From contig CAXSAZ010000009.1 of the NCBI GenBank assembly GCA_964235485.1, positions 62,001 through 126,000 of the forward strand: a DNA stretch of 64,000 bases. The letters run 5' to 3'. The position numbers and the translations under genes were made by a program. Each line of letters begins with the position of its first letter. The first letter of the stretch is position 1. This document shows positions 55,786 to 64,000 of this stretch, piece by piece. Under the pieces are notes generated by a model. That model did no database searches and was not told the DNA's origin. It was given only the letters and a program-made list of their open reading frames with translations. Source of the DNA: CAHJXG01 sp964235485. GTDB lineage: Bacteria; Pseudomonadota; Alphaproteobacteria; Acetobacterales; Acetobacteraceae.

Positions 55786-56568
55786 TCAATCCTCCGGCTC
55801 CATCGGCCCTCCCGCTTCCACCACCTCCACGCCGTGCAGCCGGCACAGCTCGGCGGCGGCCGGGTCGAGCCGGTCGGTCACCAGCGTGTCCACCTCCGAC
55901 AGGTGTGCCACCCGGACCGGCGCCTGCCGGGCGAACTTGCTGCTATCCGTCACCAGCACCACCCGGCGGGCGTGCTCGATGATGGCGCGGCTGACCCGCA
56001 CTTCCCGCAGGTCGAAGTCGAGCAGCGTCCCGTCCGCGTCGATGGCGGAGGTGCCGATCACCGCAATGTCCACCCGGAACTGGTTGATCAGGTCCACCGT
56101 CGCCGCACCCGTCACGCCGCCGTCCGAGCGGCGCACCGTCCCGCCAGCCATCACCACCTCGACCCCTGGGCGGCGATACAGCTCCATCGCGACGTGCAGG
56201 TTGTTGGTGATCACCAGCAGCCCCTCGTGCCGGGCGAGCGCGCGGGCGGCCTCTTCCGTCGTCGTGCCGATGTTGATGAACAAGGACGACTGCGCCGGCA
56301 CCAGCCGGGCCGTGGCCTCCCCGATCAGCCGCTTGTGCGGCTGCGCCACCAGGCGGCGGGCGTCGTAGGCGAGGTTCTGCACGCCCGACGCGATCATGGC
56401 GCCGCCATGCACCCGGGTCAGCATCCGCTGCCCGCACAGGTCGTGCAGGTCGCGGCGGATGGTCTGCGGCGTCACGCCGAACCGCCCGGCCATCTCGTCC
56501 ACGCCCACCCGGCCGGTCTCGCGGGCGAGCGCGATGATCTCGGATTGACGACGGGACGACGTGCTCAC
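55786..56568 (-). CDS. glpR: DeoR family repressor of the glycerol genes
   Basis: 260 residues from a GTG preceded by GGAG at 8 nt; a much longer in-frame extension is Pro/Arg-rich and unlikely. N-terminal DeoR winged helix (QSEIIALARETGRVGVDEMA, GVTPQTIRRDLHDL) and C-terminal sugar-phosphate sensor domain with INIGTTTEEAARAL and VVMAGGTVRRSDGGVTGAAT. In the family, glycerol 3-phosphate releases the repressor from DNA. Being the first gene of the locus, it probably controls its own operon; no clear operator is visible. Confidence 0.92.
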   Translation of the reverse strand: MSTSSRRQSEIIALARETGRVGVDEMAGRFGVTPQTIRRDLHDLCGQRMLTRVHGGAMIASGVQNLAYDARRLVAQPHKRLIGEATARLVPAQSSLFINIGTTTEEAARALARHEGLLVITNNLHVAMELYRRPGVEVVMAGGTVRRSDGGVTGAATVDLINQFRVDIAVIGTSAIDADGTLLDFDLREVRVSRAIIEHARRVVLVTDSSKFARQAPVRVAHLSEVDTLVTDRLDPAAAELCRLHGVEVVEAGGPMEPED

Positions 56569-56657
56569 GCTGGGTGCTCCGGGCTGCCGCGGCCGGATTG
56601 TCCATGGGATCGGCGGCGCTGCCAACCCGGTCGAGGCCGGTCGGGACTTCATGCGGC

Positions 56658-56811
56658 CGCGACGAAGCCGACCACCTCGCGCCAGGTCTGGAAACCCGGC
56701 AGCAGCCAAAGCCTGGCGCAGGTCGCGGAGGCGCTTGGGGTGAGCTGCAAGACGGTGGCGAACGCTTGCAGCGGGATCAGGGGCCGGCGACTTGGTGCGC
56801 TTGTCGATTGA
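56658..56811 (+). pseudogene. possible remnant of a transposase helix-turn-helix
   Basis: Between glpR and the membrane-protein gene (56569-56997, no intact gene) one plus frame ends SLAQVAEALGVSCKTVANAC, then SGIRGRRLGALVD and stop. This resembles the N-terminal helix-turn-helix of IS630-like transposases (ALGVS..TV..., ending GLAGL.D). The rest of any transposase is missing and no terminal repeats are visible. The remaining 186 bases before the membrane-protein gene show nothing I recognise except its ribosome site. Confidence 0.28.
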
Positions 56812-56997
56812 GATAGGCATCGTTTAAGGTCCCATGTGCAGCAAGTGCGCAAAAAACAGCCAAGACCTTTGATTGCCGGGCGGCTTTCTCCGGGACGGCC
56901 TTTGTGATGGGGCGGGGTTTCCGCCTGCTCGCGCGCAACGGTGAGGAACGGGATTTGCACGGATGCGTTCGGTCGGTTTCTGTGGTTGGAGTTGCTG

Positions 56998-57465
56998 ATG
57001 GCGGGCTGGGTCACGACGCTGCGTTTCGCCCTTGTTTCCGGCGCCATCGCCAGCGCGACATCGACGGCCGCCTTGGCGCTGCTCGCGCGGGCGGAAGGCA
57101 AGGGCGCGTTCCAGCCCGTGAACGCCACGAGCCATTGGAAGAACGGGGAGCAAGCCGCCGCGTTCAAGCAAGCCGACCTTGCCCACACGGCGGTCGGGTA
57201 TGCGACGCACCACGCGGCAACCGTGTTCTGGGCCGTGCTTTTCGAGCGCTGGGTCGGCGTGCGCCGCCCGGCCGCGGCCTTGCCGTTGGTGCTGGACGCC
57301 CTGGCGGTGTCGGCCTTTGCCGCGGCCGTGGATTACGGGGCGACGCCCAAGCGGTTCACCCCGGGGTGGGAGTTCGTGCTGTCCAAGCGGTCGATGGCGG
57401 CGGCCTACGCCGCGATGGCGCTCGGGCTGGCGGCGGGGGCCTCGGTCAACCGGCGGGCCGGGTGA
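56998..57465 (+). CDS. small integral membrane protein of unknown function
   Basis: 155 residues from the ATG preceded by GGAG at 6 nt. Four helices are apparent (LRFALVSGAIASATSTAALA, ATHHAATVFWAVLFERWV, ALPLVLDALAVSAFAAAVDY, and a C-terminal one). Between the first two is a polar stretch NATSHWKNGEQAAAF, and TAVGYATHHAATVFWAV with paired His. I have seen similar unnamed proteins in Rhizobiales, with no function. It lies 34 nt before the gamma-glutamyltransferase gene. Confidence 0.75.
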   Translation: MAGWVTTLRFALVSGAIASATSTAALALLARAEGKGAFQPVNATSHWKNGEQAAAFKQADLAHTAVGYATHHAATVFWAVLFERWVGVRRPAAALPLVLDALAVSAFAAAVDYGATPKRFTPGWEFVLSKRSMAAAYAAMALGLAAGASVNRRAG

Positions 57466-57499
57466 GCCGCGCCGGGTTGCGCCGTGCGGCGGGGGACCG

Positions 57500-59116
57500 A
57501 TGATGCGCGAAGGCATGATCGTGGCCCCGCAGCCGGAAGCGGTGGAGGCCGGGGCGCTCGTTCTCCGCGACGGCGGGAACGCGGTTGATGCGGCCATCGC
57601 CTGCGCCCTCGTGCAGACGGTGGTTGACCCGCTGATGTGCGGCATCGCCGGGTTCGGCAGCCTGCACATCCTCCATGCCGCTTCCGGCCGCCACGCGATC
57701 ATCGACGCCCACGCCCGCTGCCCGGCCGCGGTCCGCCCGGACATGTGGGAAAACTTGATCCTGGGCGAAACCACCGACGGCTTCGGGTTCATCCTCCGGG
57801 ACCATGTGAACGAGCGCGGCTACGGCGCCGTGGCCGCGTCCGGCATCCTGCGCGCGTTCTCCGAGGCGGTCGCGGAGTTCGGCACCCTGCCTTGGCGCAA
57901 GGTGGTCGCCCCGGCAATCGCGGAGGCCGGGCGCGGGTTCGTGGTCCGCCCCCATGTCCATACGGTCTGGACGCAGGACGAGCGGCAGTTCGGCCGGCTC
58001 AACTACGGGGACAAGCTCGGGGTTTCGGAAACCGGCCGCCGCGTTTACCTGCAGCCGGACGGGGCCTACAAGACGCTGGGGCAGCGGATCAACAACCCGG
58101 ACATGGCGCAGTCGCTCCAGCGCGTGGCGGAGGAAGGGGCGGAGACCTTCTCGGACGGCGCCATGGCCGAGGAGATCGACGCCGACTTCCGGGCGCATGG
58201 CGGGCTGCTCCGGGCGTTCGACCTCAGCGCATACCGCACTTCCCGTCCCGAACCGCTCTGGGGGGAGTACCGGGGCCACCGGATCGCCACCAACCCCCCT
58301 CCGGGCGGCGGCATCCTGCTCCTTGAGATCCTGCAAATCCTGGAGAACTTCGACATCGCGGCCATGGGGCACAACTCCGCCCGGCACATCGCCGTGCTGG
58401 CGGAGGCCATGAAATGCGCCACGCGCGACAAGGACCTCCATGTCAGCGACCCGCAATTCGTGGACGTGCCCATCGCGCGGCTGACGGGCAAGGCCTATGC
58501 CCACGAGGCCGCGGAACGGATCAAGGGCGGCGAGCGATTCTCGGTGCCGCGGCTCAAGGCGGAGCCGGCCAACACGACCCATGTTTCGTGCATGGACAGG
58601 GAGGGTAACGTCGTGTCCCTGACCCATTCGCTCGGCATCCCTTCGGGCGTCATCACGGCGGGGCACGGCTTCATGCACAATGGCTGCATGTCGGTGTTCG
58701 ATCCCCGGCCGGGCCGCACGGGGTCCATCGCGCCGGGCAAGAGCCGGTTCGCGTCCATGGCGCCGACGGTCGTGTTCCGGGACGGCCGCGCGTGCATGAG
58801 CATCGGGGCGCCGGGCGGCACCTACATCCCGCTTGCCGTCGCGCAGGCGATCATGAACGTCATCGACTTCGGGATGACCATGCAGGAGGCGGTGTCGGCC
58901 CCGCGGGTGTCCGCCACGAGCGACGCCATCGCGGTGTCGAACCGCGTGCCGCGCTACGTCACGGACGAGCTTGCGGCGCAGGGCTACCCGGTGGCCCGGT
59001 CGCCGCTGAGCTACGCCTTTGCCGGCGTGCACGGCATCGCCGCCGGGCCGGACGGGCGCCTGACGGGTGGGGCCGACCCGCAGCGCGACGGCATGGCGCT
59101 TGCAGTCCGGTCTTGA
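57500..59116 (+). CDS. gamma-glutamyltransferase family protein
   Basis: 538 residues from MMREGMIVAPQPEAVEAGAL with GGGGGA upstream and no signal peptide, so cytoplasmic like YwrD-type members. Large-subunit start: VLRDGGNAVDAAIACALVQT. The autocatalytic nucleophile should be Thr359 (ANTTHVSCMDREGN), and the small-subunit block is SMAPTVVFRDGRACMSIGAP with GGTYIPLAVAQAIMN. It hydrolyses or transfers gamma-glutamyl groups. A peptide ABC transporter of the Gsi type follows, so imported gamma-glutamyl peptides or glutathione conjugates are likely substrates. Confidence 0.92.
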   Translation: MMREGMIVAPQPEAVEAGALVLRDGGNAVDAAIACALVQTVVDPLMCGIAGFGSLHILHAASGRHAIIDAHARCPAAVRPDMWENLILGETTDGFGFILRDHVNERGYGAVAASGILRAFSEAVAEFGTLPWRKVVAPAIAEAGRGFVVRPHVHTVWTQDERQFGRLNYGDKLGVSETGRRVYLQPDGAYKTLGQRINNPDMAQSLQRVAEEGAETFSDGAMAEEIDADFRAHGGLLRAFDLSAYRTSRPEPLWGEYRGHRIATNPPPGGGILLLEILQILENFDIAAMGHNSARHIAVLAEAMKCATRDKDLHVSDPQFVDVPIARLTGKAYAHEAAERIKGGERFSVPRLKAEPANTTHVSCMDREGNVVSLTHSLGIPSGVITAGHGFMHNGCMSVFDPRPGRTGSIAPGKSRFASMAPTVVFRDGRACMSIGAPGGTYIPLAVAQAIMNVIDFGMTMQEAVSAPRVSATSDAIAVSNRVPRYVTDELAAQGYPVARSPLSYAFAGVHGIAAGPDGRLTGGADPQRDGMALAVRS

Positions 59117-59152
59117 GATTGCATTCAGTTCTAAAAAAGGACACTCAATCTC
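59115..59152. promoter_or_regulatory. inverted repeat upstream of the peptide transporter genes
   Basis: GAGATTG (59115-59121) and CAATCTC (59146-59152) flank an AT-rich stretch (TTCTAAAAAAGGACA). It lies 75 bases before the 43-aa gene and overlaps the gamma-glutamyltransferase stop. It may be a promoter/operator or a weak terminator. Confidence 0.4.
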
Positions 59153-59226
59153 GGAGCAGGGGGTCCACCCGGTTGGCGAGCTTGAGGGCGTGCGGCGTTG
59201 AGGCGGGGAGCATCTTGGAGGGTGAG

Positions 59227-59358
59227 ATGGACGACGAACTGAGGGCCTACCTCGATGCGATGCGCAGCGAGTTCAACGACGCGCAGGAGCGGCTGCTGAA
59301 CCGGCTGGCTGCGGAGCAGCGCTCCCAGCGAGAACGCGACCGCAAGGCTGATGGCTAG
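59227..59358 (+). CDS. 43-residue coiled-coil-like small protein
   Basis: MDDELRAYLDAMRSEFNDAQ opens a highly charged, helix-forming sequence ending RSQRERDRKADG. A strong ribosome site (GGAGGGTGAG) lies immediately before the ATG. It has no membrane segment and no known domain. It sits between the gamma-glutamyltransferase gene and the binding-protein gene, 100 nt before the latter. The strong start signal and amphipathic pattern argue that it is translated. Confidence 0.65.
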   Translation: MDDELRAYLDAMRSEFNDAQERLLNRLAAEQRSQRERDRKADG

Positions 59359-59457
59359 GCTGGGCGCCAGCGGCCTCCCGGGGCGCCGCCGTGCCCGGAA
59401 GGTCGCTGCCGCCCGGCAGTGCCGCGCCTCGGGCTTCCCAGGGGCTGAGAACCGTTT

Positions 59458-60981
59458 ATGAGGAGCAGGCTCCTTCTGGCCGCAGCCGTCGCGCTCTTGC
59501 TCGGGCGCCCGGCATGGGCCGACAAGGCGTCCGATACCCTGACCTGGACGACGGGGCGCGAGCTTGCGTTCTCCCTGCCTTACTTCGTCACCTCGCGCGA
59601 GCAGCTCATCATCGAGTCGCTGAGCCACGACACGCTGGTCTATCGGACGCCGAAAAGCGGGCAGTACGAGCCGCTCCTCGCGACAAGCTGGCGCTGGGTC
59701 GATGACACCACGCTTGAGTTCCAGTTGCGGGACGGCGTGACCTTCCACAACGGCGCCCCCTTCGGCGCGGACGACGTGGTTTACACCCTGAAATACGTGT
59801 CGGCGCCGGACTCCGGCGTGGTGACGCGCGCCAACGTCAGTTGGATCAAGGATGTCGAGAAGGTGGACGAGCGCACCGTCCGCATCCGCACCAACGGCCC
59901 GTTCCCGGCCGCCCTGGAGTTTCTTGCCGGCCCCGACCCGATCTTCCCGAAAGGGCTGTTCGACGACATCAAGAAGGACGCCGCCGGGCGCCCGAATTAT
60001 GCCAGTGTGAAGCCGGTGGGAACCGGGCCTTACGCCATCACGGAGGGGAAGCCGGGCCAGTCCGTCACGCTCACGCGCAACGAGCGCTACTTCGGCGGCG
60101 TCAAGGGCCGGCCAGCCATCAAGACGATCGTGTTCCGCACGATTGCGGACCCGCAGACCCAGATGACCGAGCTGCTGGCCGGCGGGGTGGACTGGATGTG
60201 GGAGCTGTCGAAGGACCAGGCGGACCGCCTGCGCGAACTCGGCCTCGTCAACGTGGTCAGCGCGCCCACCATGCGGATCAACTTCCTGCAGTTCGACGCC
60301 GCCGGGAAGTCCGGCGACACCCCCCTGAAAGACCTCAAGGTCAGGCAGGCCATCGCGCACGCGGTGAACCGGGAGGCCATCGCCAAGGCGCTCGTCGGCA
60401 GCTCGGCGGAGGTCGTCAACGCCGCGTGCTACCCGACGCAGTTCGGCTGCACGGAGGAGGTCGCGACCTACAAGTACGACCTCGCCGCGGCCCGGCGGCT
60501 GATGGCGGAGTCCGCCACTCCCAAAGGGTTCACGGCCGACCTCCTCGCCTACCGCGACCGCGACGTGGCGGAGGCGGTCGCGGCGGGCCTGGCCAAGATC
60601 GGCATCCGCGCCAACCTGCGCTACCTGCAATACAAGGCGATGGTGGACCTCATCTGGAACAACAAGGCGGCGATGGTGGACAGCACCTGGGGGTCCTCCT
60701 CCATGAACGATGTGTCGGCGATCACCAGCAACTTCTTCACCGGCGGGCGCGACGACTATTGCATGGACGACGCCATCGCGCAGGACTTGAAGCGCGGCGA
60801 CACGACGATTGACCCGGAACAGCGCAAGGCGGCCTACAAGCGGGCGCTTGCGGCCATTGCGGACAAGGTGTGCTGGCTGCCGATGTTCGCCTACTCGCTC
60901 GACTACGCCTTTTCCAAGGACCTGAACTTCACGCCGACCACGGACGAAATCCCGCAATTCTACCGGGCCTCATGGAAGTAG
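59458..60981 (+). CDS. peptide-type (SBP family 5) substrate-binding protein
   Basis: 507 residues with a Sec signal (MRSRLLLAAAVALLLGRPAW, cleavage at AWA-DK). Family 5 blocks: PLLATSWRWVDDTTLEFQLR, VTFHNGAPFGADDVVYTLKY and the C-terminal AAMVDSTWGSSSMNDVSAIT. Two cysteines in NAACYPTQFGCTEEV may form a disulfide near the ligand site. It delivers peptides, perhaps glutathione-like, to the permease genes 22 nt downstream. The ATG follows GGGGCTGAG. Confidence 0.9.
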   Translation: MRSRLLLAAAVALLLGRPAWADKASDTLTWTTGRELAFSLPYFVTSREQLIIESLSHDTLVYRTPKSGQYEPLLATSWRWVDDTTLEFQLRDGVTFHNGAPFGADDVVYTLKYVSAPDSGVVTRANVSWIKDVEKVDERTVRIRTNGPFPAALEFLAGPDPIFPKGLFDDIKKDAAGRPNYASVKPVGTGPYAITEGKPGQSVTLTRNERYFGGVKGRPAIKTIVFRTIADPQTQMTELLAGGVDWMWELSKDQADRLRELGLVNVVSAPTMRINFLQFDAAGKSGDTPLKDLKVRQAIAHAVNREAIAKALVGSSAEVVNAACYPTQFGCTEEVATYKYDLAAARRLMAESATPKGFTADLLAYRDRDVAEAVAAGLAKIGIRANLRYLQYKAMVDLIWNNKAAMVDSTWGSSSMNDVSAITSNFFTGGRDDYCMDDAIAQDLKRGDTTIDPEQRKAAYKRALAAIADKVCWLPMFAYSLDYAFSKDLNFTPTTDEIPQFYRASWK

Positions 60982-61003
60982 CGCCCCGGCCCGGCGGCGC
61001 GCC

Positions 61004-61918
61004 ATGACCCGGTTCATCCTGCGGCGGCTGGTCCTGCTGGCCTGCGTCCTCGCCGCCGTGTCGGTCATCACCTTCGTGCTGCTGCGGGTGAGCGGCGATC
61101 CCGCCGTGGCGATGGCCGGCGAAGGGGCGACGGCCGAGGACGTGGCCTACGTGCGGCGGGAATACGGCCTCGACCAGCCGCTGCCCGTGCAGTTCGCGCA
61201 CTGGGCCGGCCGTGCGCTGCAAGGGGACCTGGGCGTTTCGAAGTTCCTGCAGCAGCCGGTCGCCGCCATCGTCCTGGACAGGCTGCCGGTCACCCTGACC
61301 TTGGGGCTTGCCGCCCTTCTCGTCGCAACCCTGGTCGCCGTGCCGCTCGGCGTCCTCGCCGCCGTGCGCCAGGGCGGCCCCGCCGACCATCTCGCCAGCG
61401 CGGTGGCCATCTCCGGCCAGGCCATGCCGACCTTCTGGCTCGCTTTGATCCTCATGGCGGTGTTCGGCGCCCGGCTGCGCTGGGTGCCGATCAGCGGCGA
61501 CCAGACCTGGCGGCACTTCATCCTGCCCGCGGTCGCGCTGGCCTTCTACGCCATCCCCTCCTTGATGCGCCTGACGCGCTCGGGGATGCTCGACGTGCTC
61601 GGGTCCGACTACATCCGCACCGCCCGCGCAAAGGGCCTCAGCGAAGGCAAGGTCGTGTTCAAGCACGCCCTGCGCAACGCCGTGCTGCCCATCGTGTCGC
61701 TCGCGGCCGTGCAGCTCGGCTTCATGCTCGGCGGGTCGGTCGTGATCGAGGCCATCTTCTCGATCAACGGCCTGGGCAACCTGTCGTGGCAGTCCATCAA
61801 GCGGGCCGATGTCGAGGTGATGCAGGCGGTGGTGCTCGTCCTGAGCTTCATCTTCGTCGCGCTGACCTTCCTGGCCGACGTGCTGAACGCCCTGCTCGAC
61901 CCCCGGATACGCGCCTGA
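61004..61918 (+). CDS. peptide ABC transporter permease (GsiC/DppB-like)
   Basis: 304 residues from MTRFILRRLVLLACVLAAVS. Contains the DppB-type loop VSGDPAVAMAGEGATAEDVA, six helices and the coupling loop RTARAKGLSEGKVVFKHALR. It ends LDPRIRA and overlaps the next gene (TGATG). Standard for the class. Confidence 0.92.
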   Translation: MTRFILRRLVLLACVLAAVSVITFVLLRVSGDPAVAMAGEGATAEDVAYVRREYGLDQPLPVQFAHWAGRALQGDLGVSKFLQQPVAAIVLDRLPVTLTLGLAALLVATLVAVPLGVLAAVRQGGPADHLASAVAISGQAMPTFWLALILMAVFGARLRWVPISGDQTWRHFILPAVALAFYAIPSLMRLTRSGMLDVLGSDYIRTARAKGLSEGKVVFKHALRNAVLPIVSLAAVQLGFMLGGSVVIEAIFSINGLGNLSWQSIKRADVEVMQAVVLVLSFIFVALTFLADVLNALLDPRIRA

Positions 61919-62817
61919 TGGACGCCGGCATCCCCGGCGCCGCCGGGCAGGACGATCCTGGCGCGGAGGCGCTGCCGGCCTGGCGCTGGCCATCAACCGT
62001 GAGCCTGAACGTCGGCGGCGCCATCCTGGCCGTCTGGGTCGCGCTGGCGCTTGCGGCCCCGCTGGTCACGCCGCACGACCCCTACGCGCAGGACCTCGGG
62101 TCGCGGCTGCTGCGCCCGTTCTGGGAGGCGAAAAGCTCGGCTGCCCACCTGCTGGGAACGGACGGGTTCGGGCGGGACTACCTGGCGCGCATCCTTTACG
62201 GCAGCCGCGCGTCGCTCGTCATCGGTTTCTGCGCGGCGGCCATTGCCGGCGTGATCGGCACGGCGATGGGCCTCGTGGCCGGGTATGCCGGCGGGCGGGT
62301 GGACGCGGCGGTGCTGTTCCTGCTCACCGTGCGGCTCGCGATGCCCGTGATCCTGATCGCGCTCAGCCTGGTGTTCCTGGTCGGCAACTCATTGACAACC
62401 ATTGTCCTGGTGCTCGGCTTCCTGATGTGGGACCGGTTCGCCGTGGTGGCCCGGACCTCCGCCCTCCAAGCGTCCAGCCGCGACTACGTGCGCGCGTCCG
62501 AGCTCCTGTCCTCCCCGCCCTGGTGGATCGCGCTCCGGGTGATCCTGCCGAACATCGCGGGGCCGCTGATCGTTGTCCTTACCCTTGAGATCGCCCATGC
62601 CATGCTGCTGGAAGCGGCCCTGTCCTTTCTCGGCATCGGGGTGGCCCCGCCCACGCCCTCGCTCGGGGCCATGATATCGGAAGCGCGGCCCTATCTGTTC
62701 TTCGAGTTCTGGATGATCGCGCTCCCCGGCGCCGCCCTGTTCTCCATCGTGCTCGCGGTCAACCTGCTCGGCGACGGGCTGCGCGACTGGACCGCCGGCG
62801 CCGGGCGCAGGCGGTGA
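61918..62817 (+). CDS. peptide ABC transporter permease (GsiD/DppC-like)
   Basis: 299 residues. The ATG shares its first base with the preceding stop. DppC hallmark HLLGTDGFGRDYLARILYGS after the first helix, coupling loop SSRDYVRASELLSSPPWWIA, and the ending NLLGDGLRDWTAGAGRRR. Overlaps the ATPase gene by four bases (GTGA). Confidence 0.92.
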   Translation: MDAGIPGAAGQDDPGAEALPAWRWPSTVSLNVGGAILAVWVALALAAPLVTPHDPYAQDLGSRLLRPFWEAKSSAAHLLGTDGFGRDYLARILYGSRASLVIGFCAAAIAGVIGTAMGLVAGYAGGRVDAAVLFLLTVRLAMPVILIALSLVFLVGNSLTTIVLVLGFLMWDRFAVVARTSALQASSRDYVRASELLSSPPWWIALRVILPNIAGPLIVVLTLEIAHAMLLEAALSFLGIGVAPPTPSLGAMISEARPYLFFEFWMIALPGAALFSIVLAVNLLGDGLRDWTAGAGRRR

Positions 62818-64000
62818 GCGCCGCTGGCGGGGAGCCGGTCCTCCAGGTCCGCAACCTCTCGATCCCGCTTCCCGGGGGCGCGGACCGGCGCTTCGCGGTT
62901 GAGGGCCTCACGCTCGACCTGCGGCCCGGCGAGGTGCATTGCGTGGTCGGCGAGTCCGGGTCGGGCAAGTCCATGCTCGCGTCGGCCATCATGGGGCTGC
63001 TCCCGCGCGGGCTTCAGCCATCCGGGGGCGAGATCGTGTTCGAGGGGGCGGACCTGCTCCGGGCCTCGCAGCGCAGCCTGCGTAGCCTGCGCGGGCGCAA
63101 GGTCAGCATGATCTTCCAGGACCCGATGACCGCGCTCAACCCTTGCTTCCGCGTCGGCAGCCAGTTGCGGGAAGCCCTCGGCGCGCACGGCGTGCGCAGC
63201 GGCCCGCGCCGGCTGGCCGAGCTGCTCGACGCCGTGCGGATCGGCGATCCCGGGCAGGCCCTGCGCGCCTACCCGCACCAGCTTTCCGGAGGGCAGCGGC
63301 AGCGGGTCATGATCGCCATGGCCATGGCGCTCAACCCGGCCGTGCTGATCGCCGACGAGCCGACCACCGCCCTTGACGTGACGACGCAGGCCGAAATCCT
63401 GTCGCTCATGGGCGCCCTGCAGCGCGAGCGGGGCACCGGCGTGCTGTTCATCACCCACGACTTCGGCGTGGTGGCCGAGATCGCCGACCGCGTGGCGGTG
63501 ATGCGGCATGGCCGGATCGTCGAGCAGGGCGAACCCGAGGACTTGCTGCGCCGCCCGGCCCACGACTACACCCGCCGGCTGATCGAGGCGATCCCGCGCC
63601 TTTCCCGGGCGTCGGACCGCGCCCGGTCGCCGGCGCCGCCGGTTGTCAGGGTCGAGGAGGCCCGGAAAACCTTTCGGGTCCGCCAAGGATTGCTGCGCCG
63701 CCCCCGCGTCGTCGAGGCGCTGCAAAACGTGTCGCTGTCCGTCCAGCCGGGGCGCACGCTCGGCATCGTGGGCGAGTCCGGGTCCGGCAAGAGCACGCTG
63801 GCCCGCTGCCTGGTCCGCCTGGACACGCTGGACAGCGGCAACATCCATATCGCCGATGTCCCCGTCGGCCCGGCGCGGGGCGAGCAACTGAAACGCCTGC
63901 GCCGCTCGGTGCAGATGATCTTCCAGGACCCTTACTCGTCCCTGGACCAGCGGCGCACGGTGGCCTCCATCCTGTGCGAAGGGCCGGTCAACGGCGGGAT
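62814..64000 (+). CDS. tandem-fused peptide ABC transporter ATPase (GsiA-like), 5' part
   Basis: Starts at a GTG overlapping the permease stop and stays open to the window end, 395 codons. The first ATPase domain has Walker A VVGESGSGKSMLASAI, signature LSGGQRQRVMIAMAMA, Walker B LIADEPTTALD and switch His in LFITHDFGVV. After a linker at about residue 265, a second domain begins (VVRVEEARKTFRVRQGLLRR) with its own Walker A IVGESGSGKSTLAR and Q-loop MIFQDPYSSLDQRR. Tandem fusion of DppD- and DppF-type halves is the arrangement of GsiA and YejF. The signature of the second half lies past the window. Confidence 0.93.
   Translation, partial: MSAAGGEPVLQVRNLSIPLPGGADRRFAVEGLTLDLRPGEVHCVVGESGSGKSMLASAIMGLLPRGLQPSGGEIVFEGADLLRASQRSLRSLRGRKVSMIFQDPMTALNPCFRVGSQLREALGAHGVRSGPRRLAELLDAVRIGDPGQALRAYPHQLSGGQRQRVMIAMAMALNPAVLIADEPTTALDVTTQAEILSLMGALQRERGTGVLFITHDFGVVAEIADRVAVMRHGRIVEQGEPEDLLRRPAHDYTRRLIEAIPRLSRASDRARSPAPPVVRVEEARKTFRVRQGLLRRPRVVEALQNVSLSVQPGRTLGIVGESGSGKSTLARCLVRLDTLDSGNIHIADVPVGPARGEQLKRLRRSVQMIFQDPYSSLDQRRTVASILCEGPVNGG

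Overview
The window is very GC-rich (roughly 70 %), densely coded DNA with many GTG starts and GTGA/ATGA/TGATG start-stop overlaps. The gene content (a GlpSTPQUV-type glycerol ABC transporter, paoABC, TupA, several HupE/UreJ proteins, REP-like palindromes) points to an alphaproteobacterium, most likely Rhodospirillales (Acetobacteraceae or Azospirillaceae type). The taxon is an inference. I saw no rRNA, tRNA, CRISPR array, prophage or intact insertion sequence; a few gene remnants suggest old rearrangements.

Layout. 1-3.9 kb: the end of a periplasmic adaptor gene and a complete MexF-like RND pump. 4.2-9.6 kb: paoABC, a periplasmic aldehyde oxidoreductase, followed after 7 nt by a tungstate-type binding protein (tupA); its presumed permease (tupB) lies tail-to-tail on the other strand and no ATPase gene is nearby. 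9.8-13.9 kb: a 2-oxoglutarate/Fe(II) oxygenase-like protein, two small exported proteins and an 844-aa membrane/spermidine-synthase-like fusion. 14-19.2 kb: a little-studied cluster of a PHP/DUF3604-like exported protein, a membrane-anchored parvulin-like protein and three HupE/UreJ membrane proteins.

19.2-29 kb: three large hydrolase-like proteins with no recognisable signal peptide: a 1302-aa nuclease-SurE-SurE-CBM60 fusion, a glycerophosphodiesterase and a 936-aa ScyD-like/SGNH fusion whose catalytic Ser and His are both replaced. An AraC regulator lies among them. 29.4-38.3 kb is ordinary mixed metabolism: MFS exporter, class I amidotransferase, UbiH/UbiM-like monooxygenase, YciI/LysR divergent pair, EamA exporter, GNAT, a TyrA-like dehydrogenase, a CPT-like kinase and a VOC protein.

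38.4-46.4 kb (minus strand) is one apparent operon: YtcJ-like amidohydrolase, CobW-type GTPase, then a complete dipeptide-type ABC transporter. 46.6-56.6 kb (minus strand) is a complete glycerol catabolic locus in the order glpR-glpD-glpS-glpT-glpP-glpQ-glpU-glpV-glpK: import by the ABC transporter, phosphorylation by GlpK, oxidation by GlpD, control by GlpR. Its two ATPases carry complementary non-consensus motifs that would give one degenerate and one canonical ATP site. 57-64 kb (plus strand): a small membrane protein, a gamma-glutamyltransferase, a 43-aa protein and a Gsi-like peptide ABC transporter whose tandem-fused ATPase gene runs off the window end.
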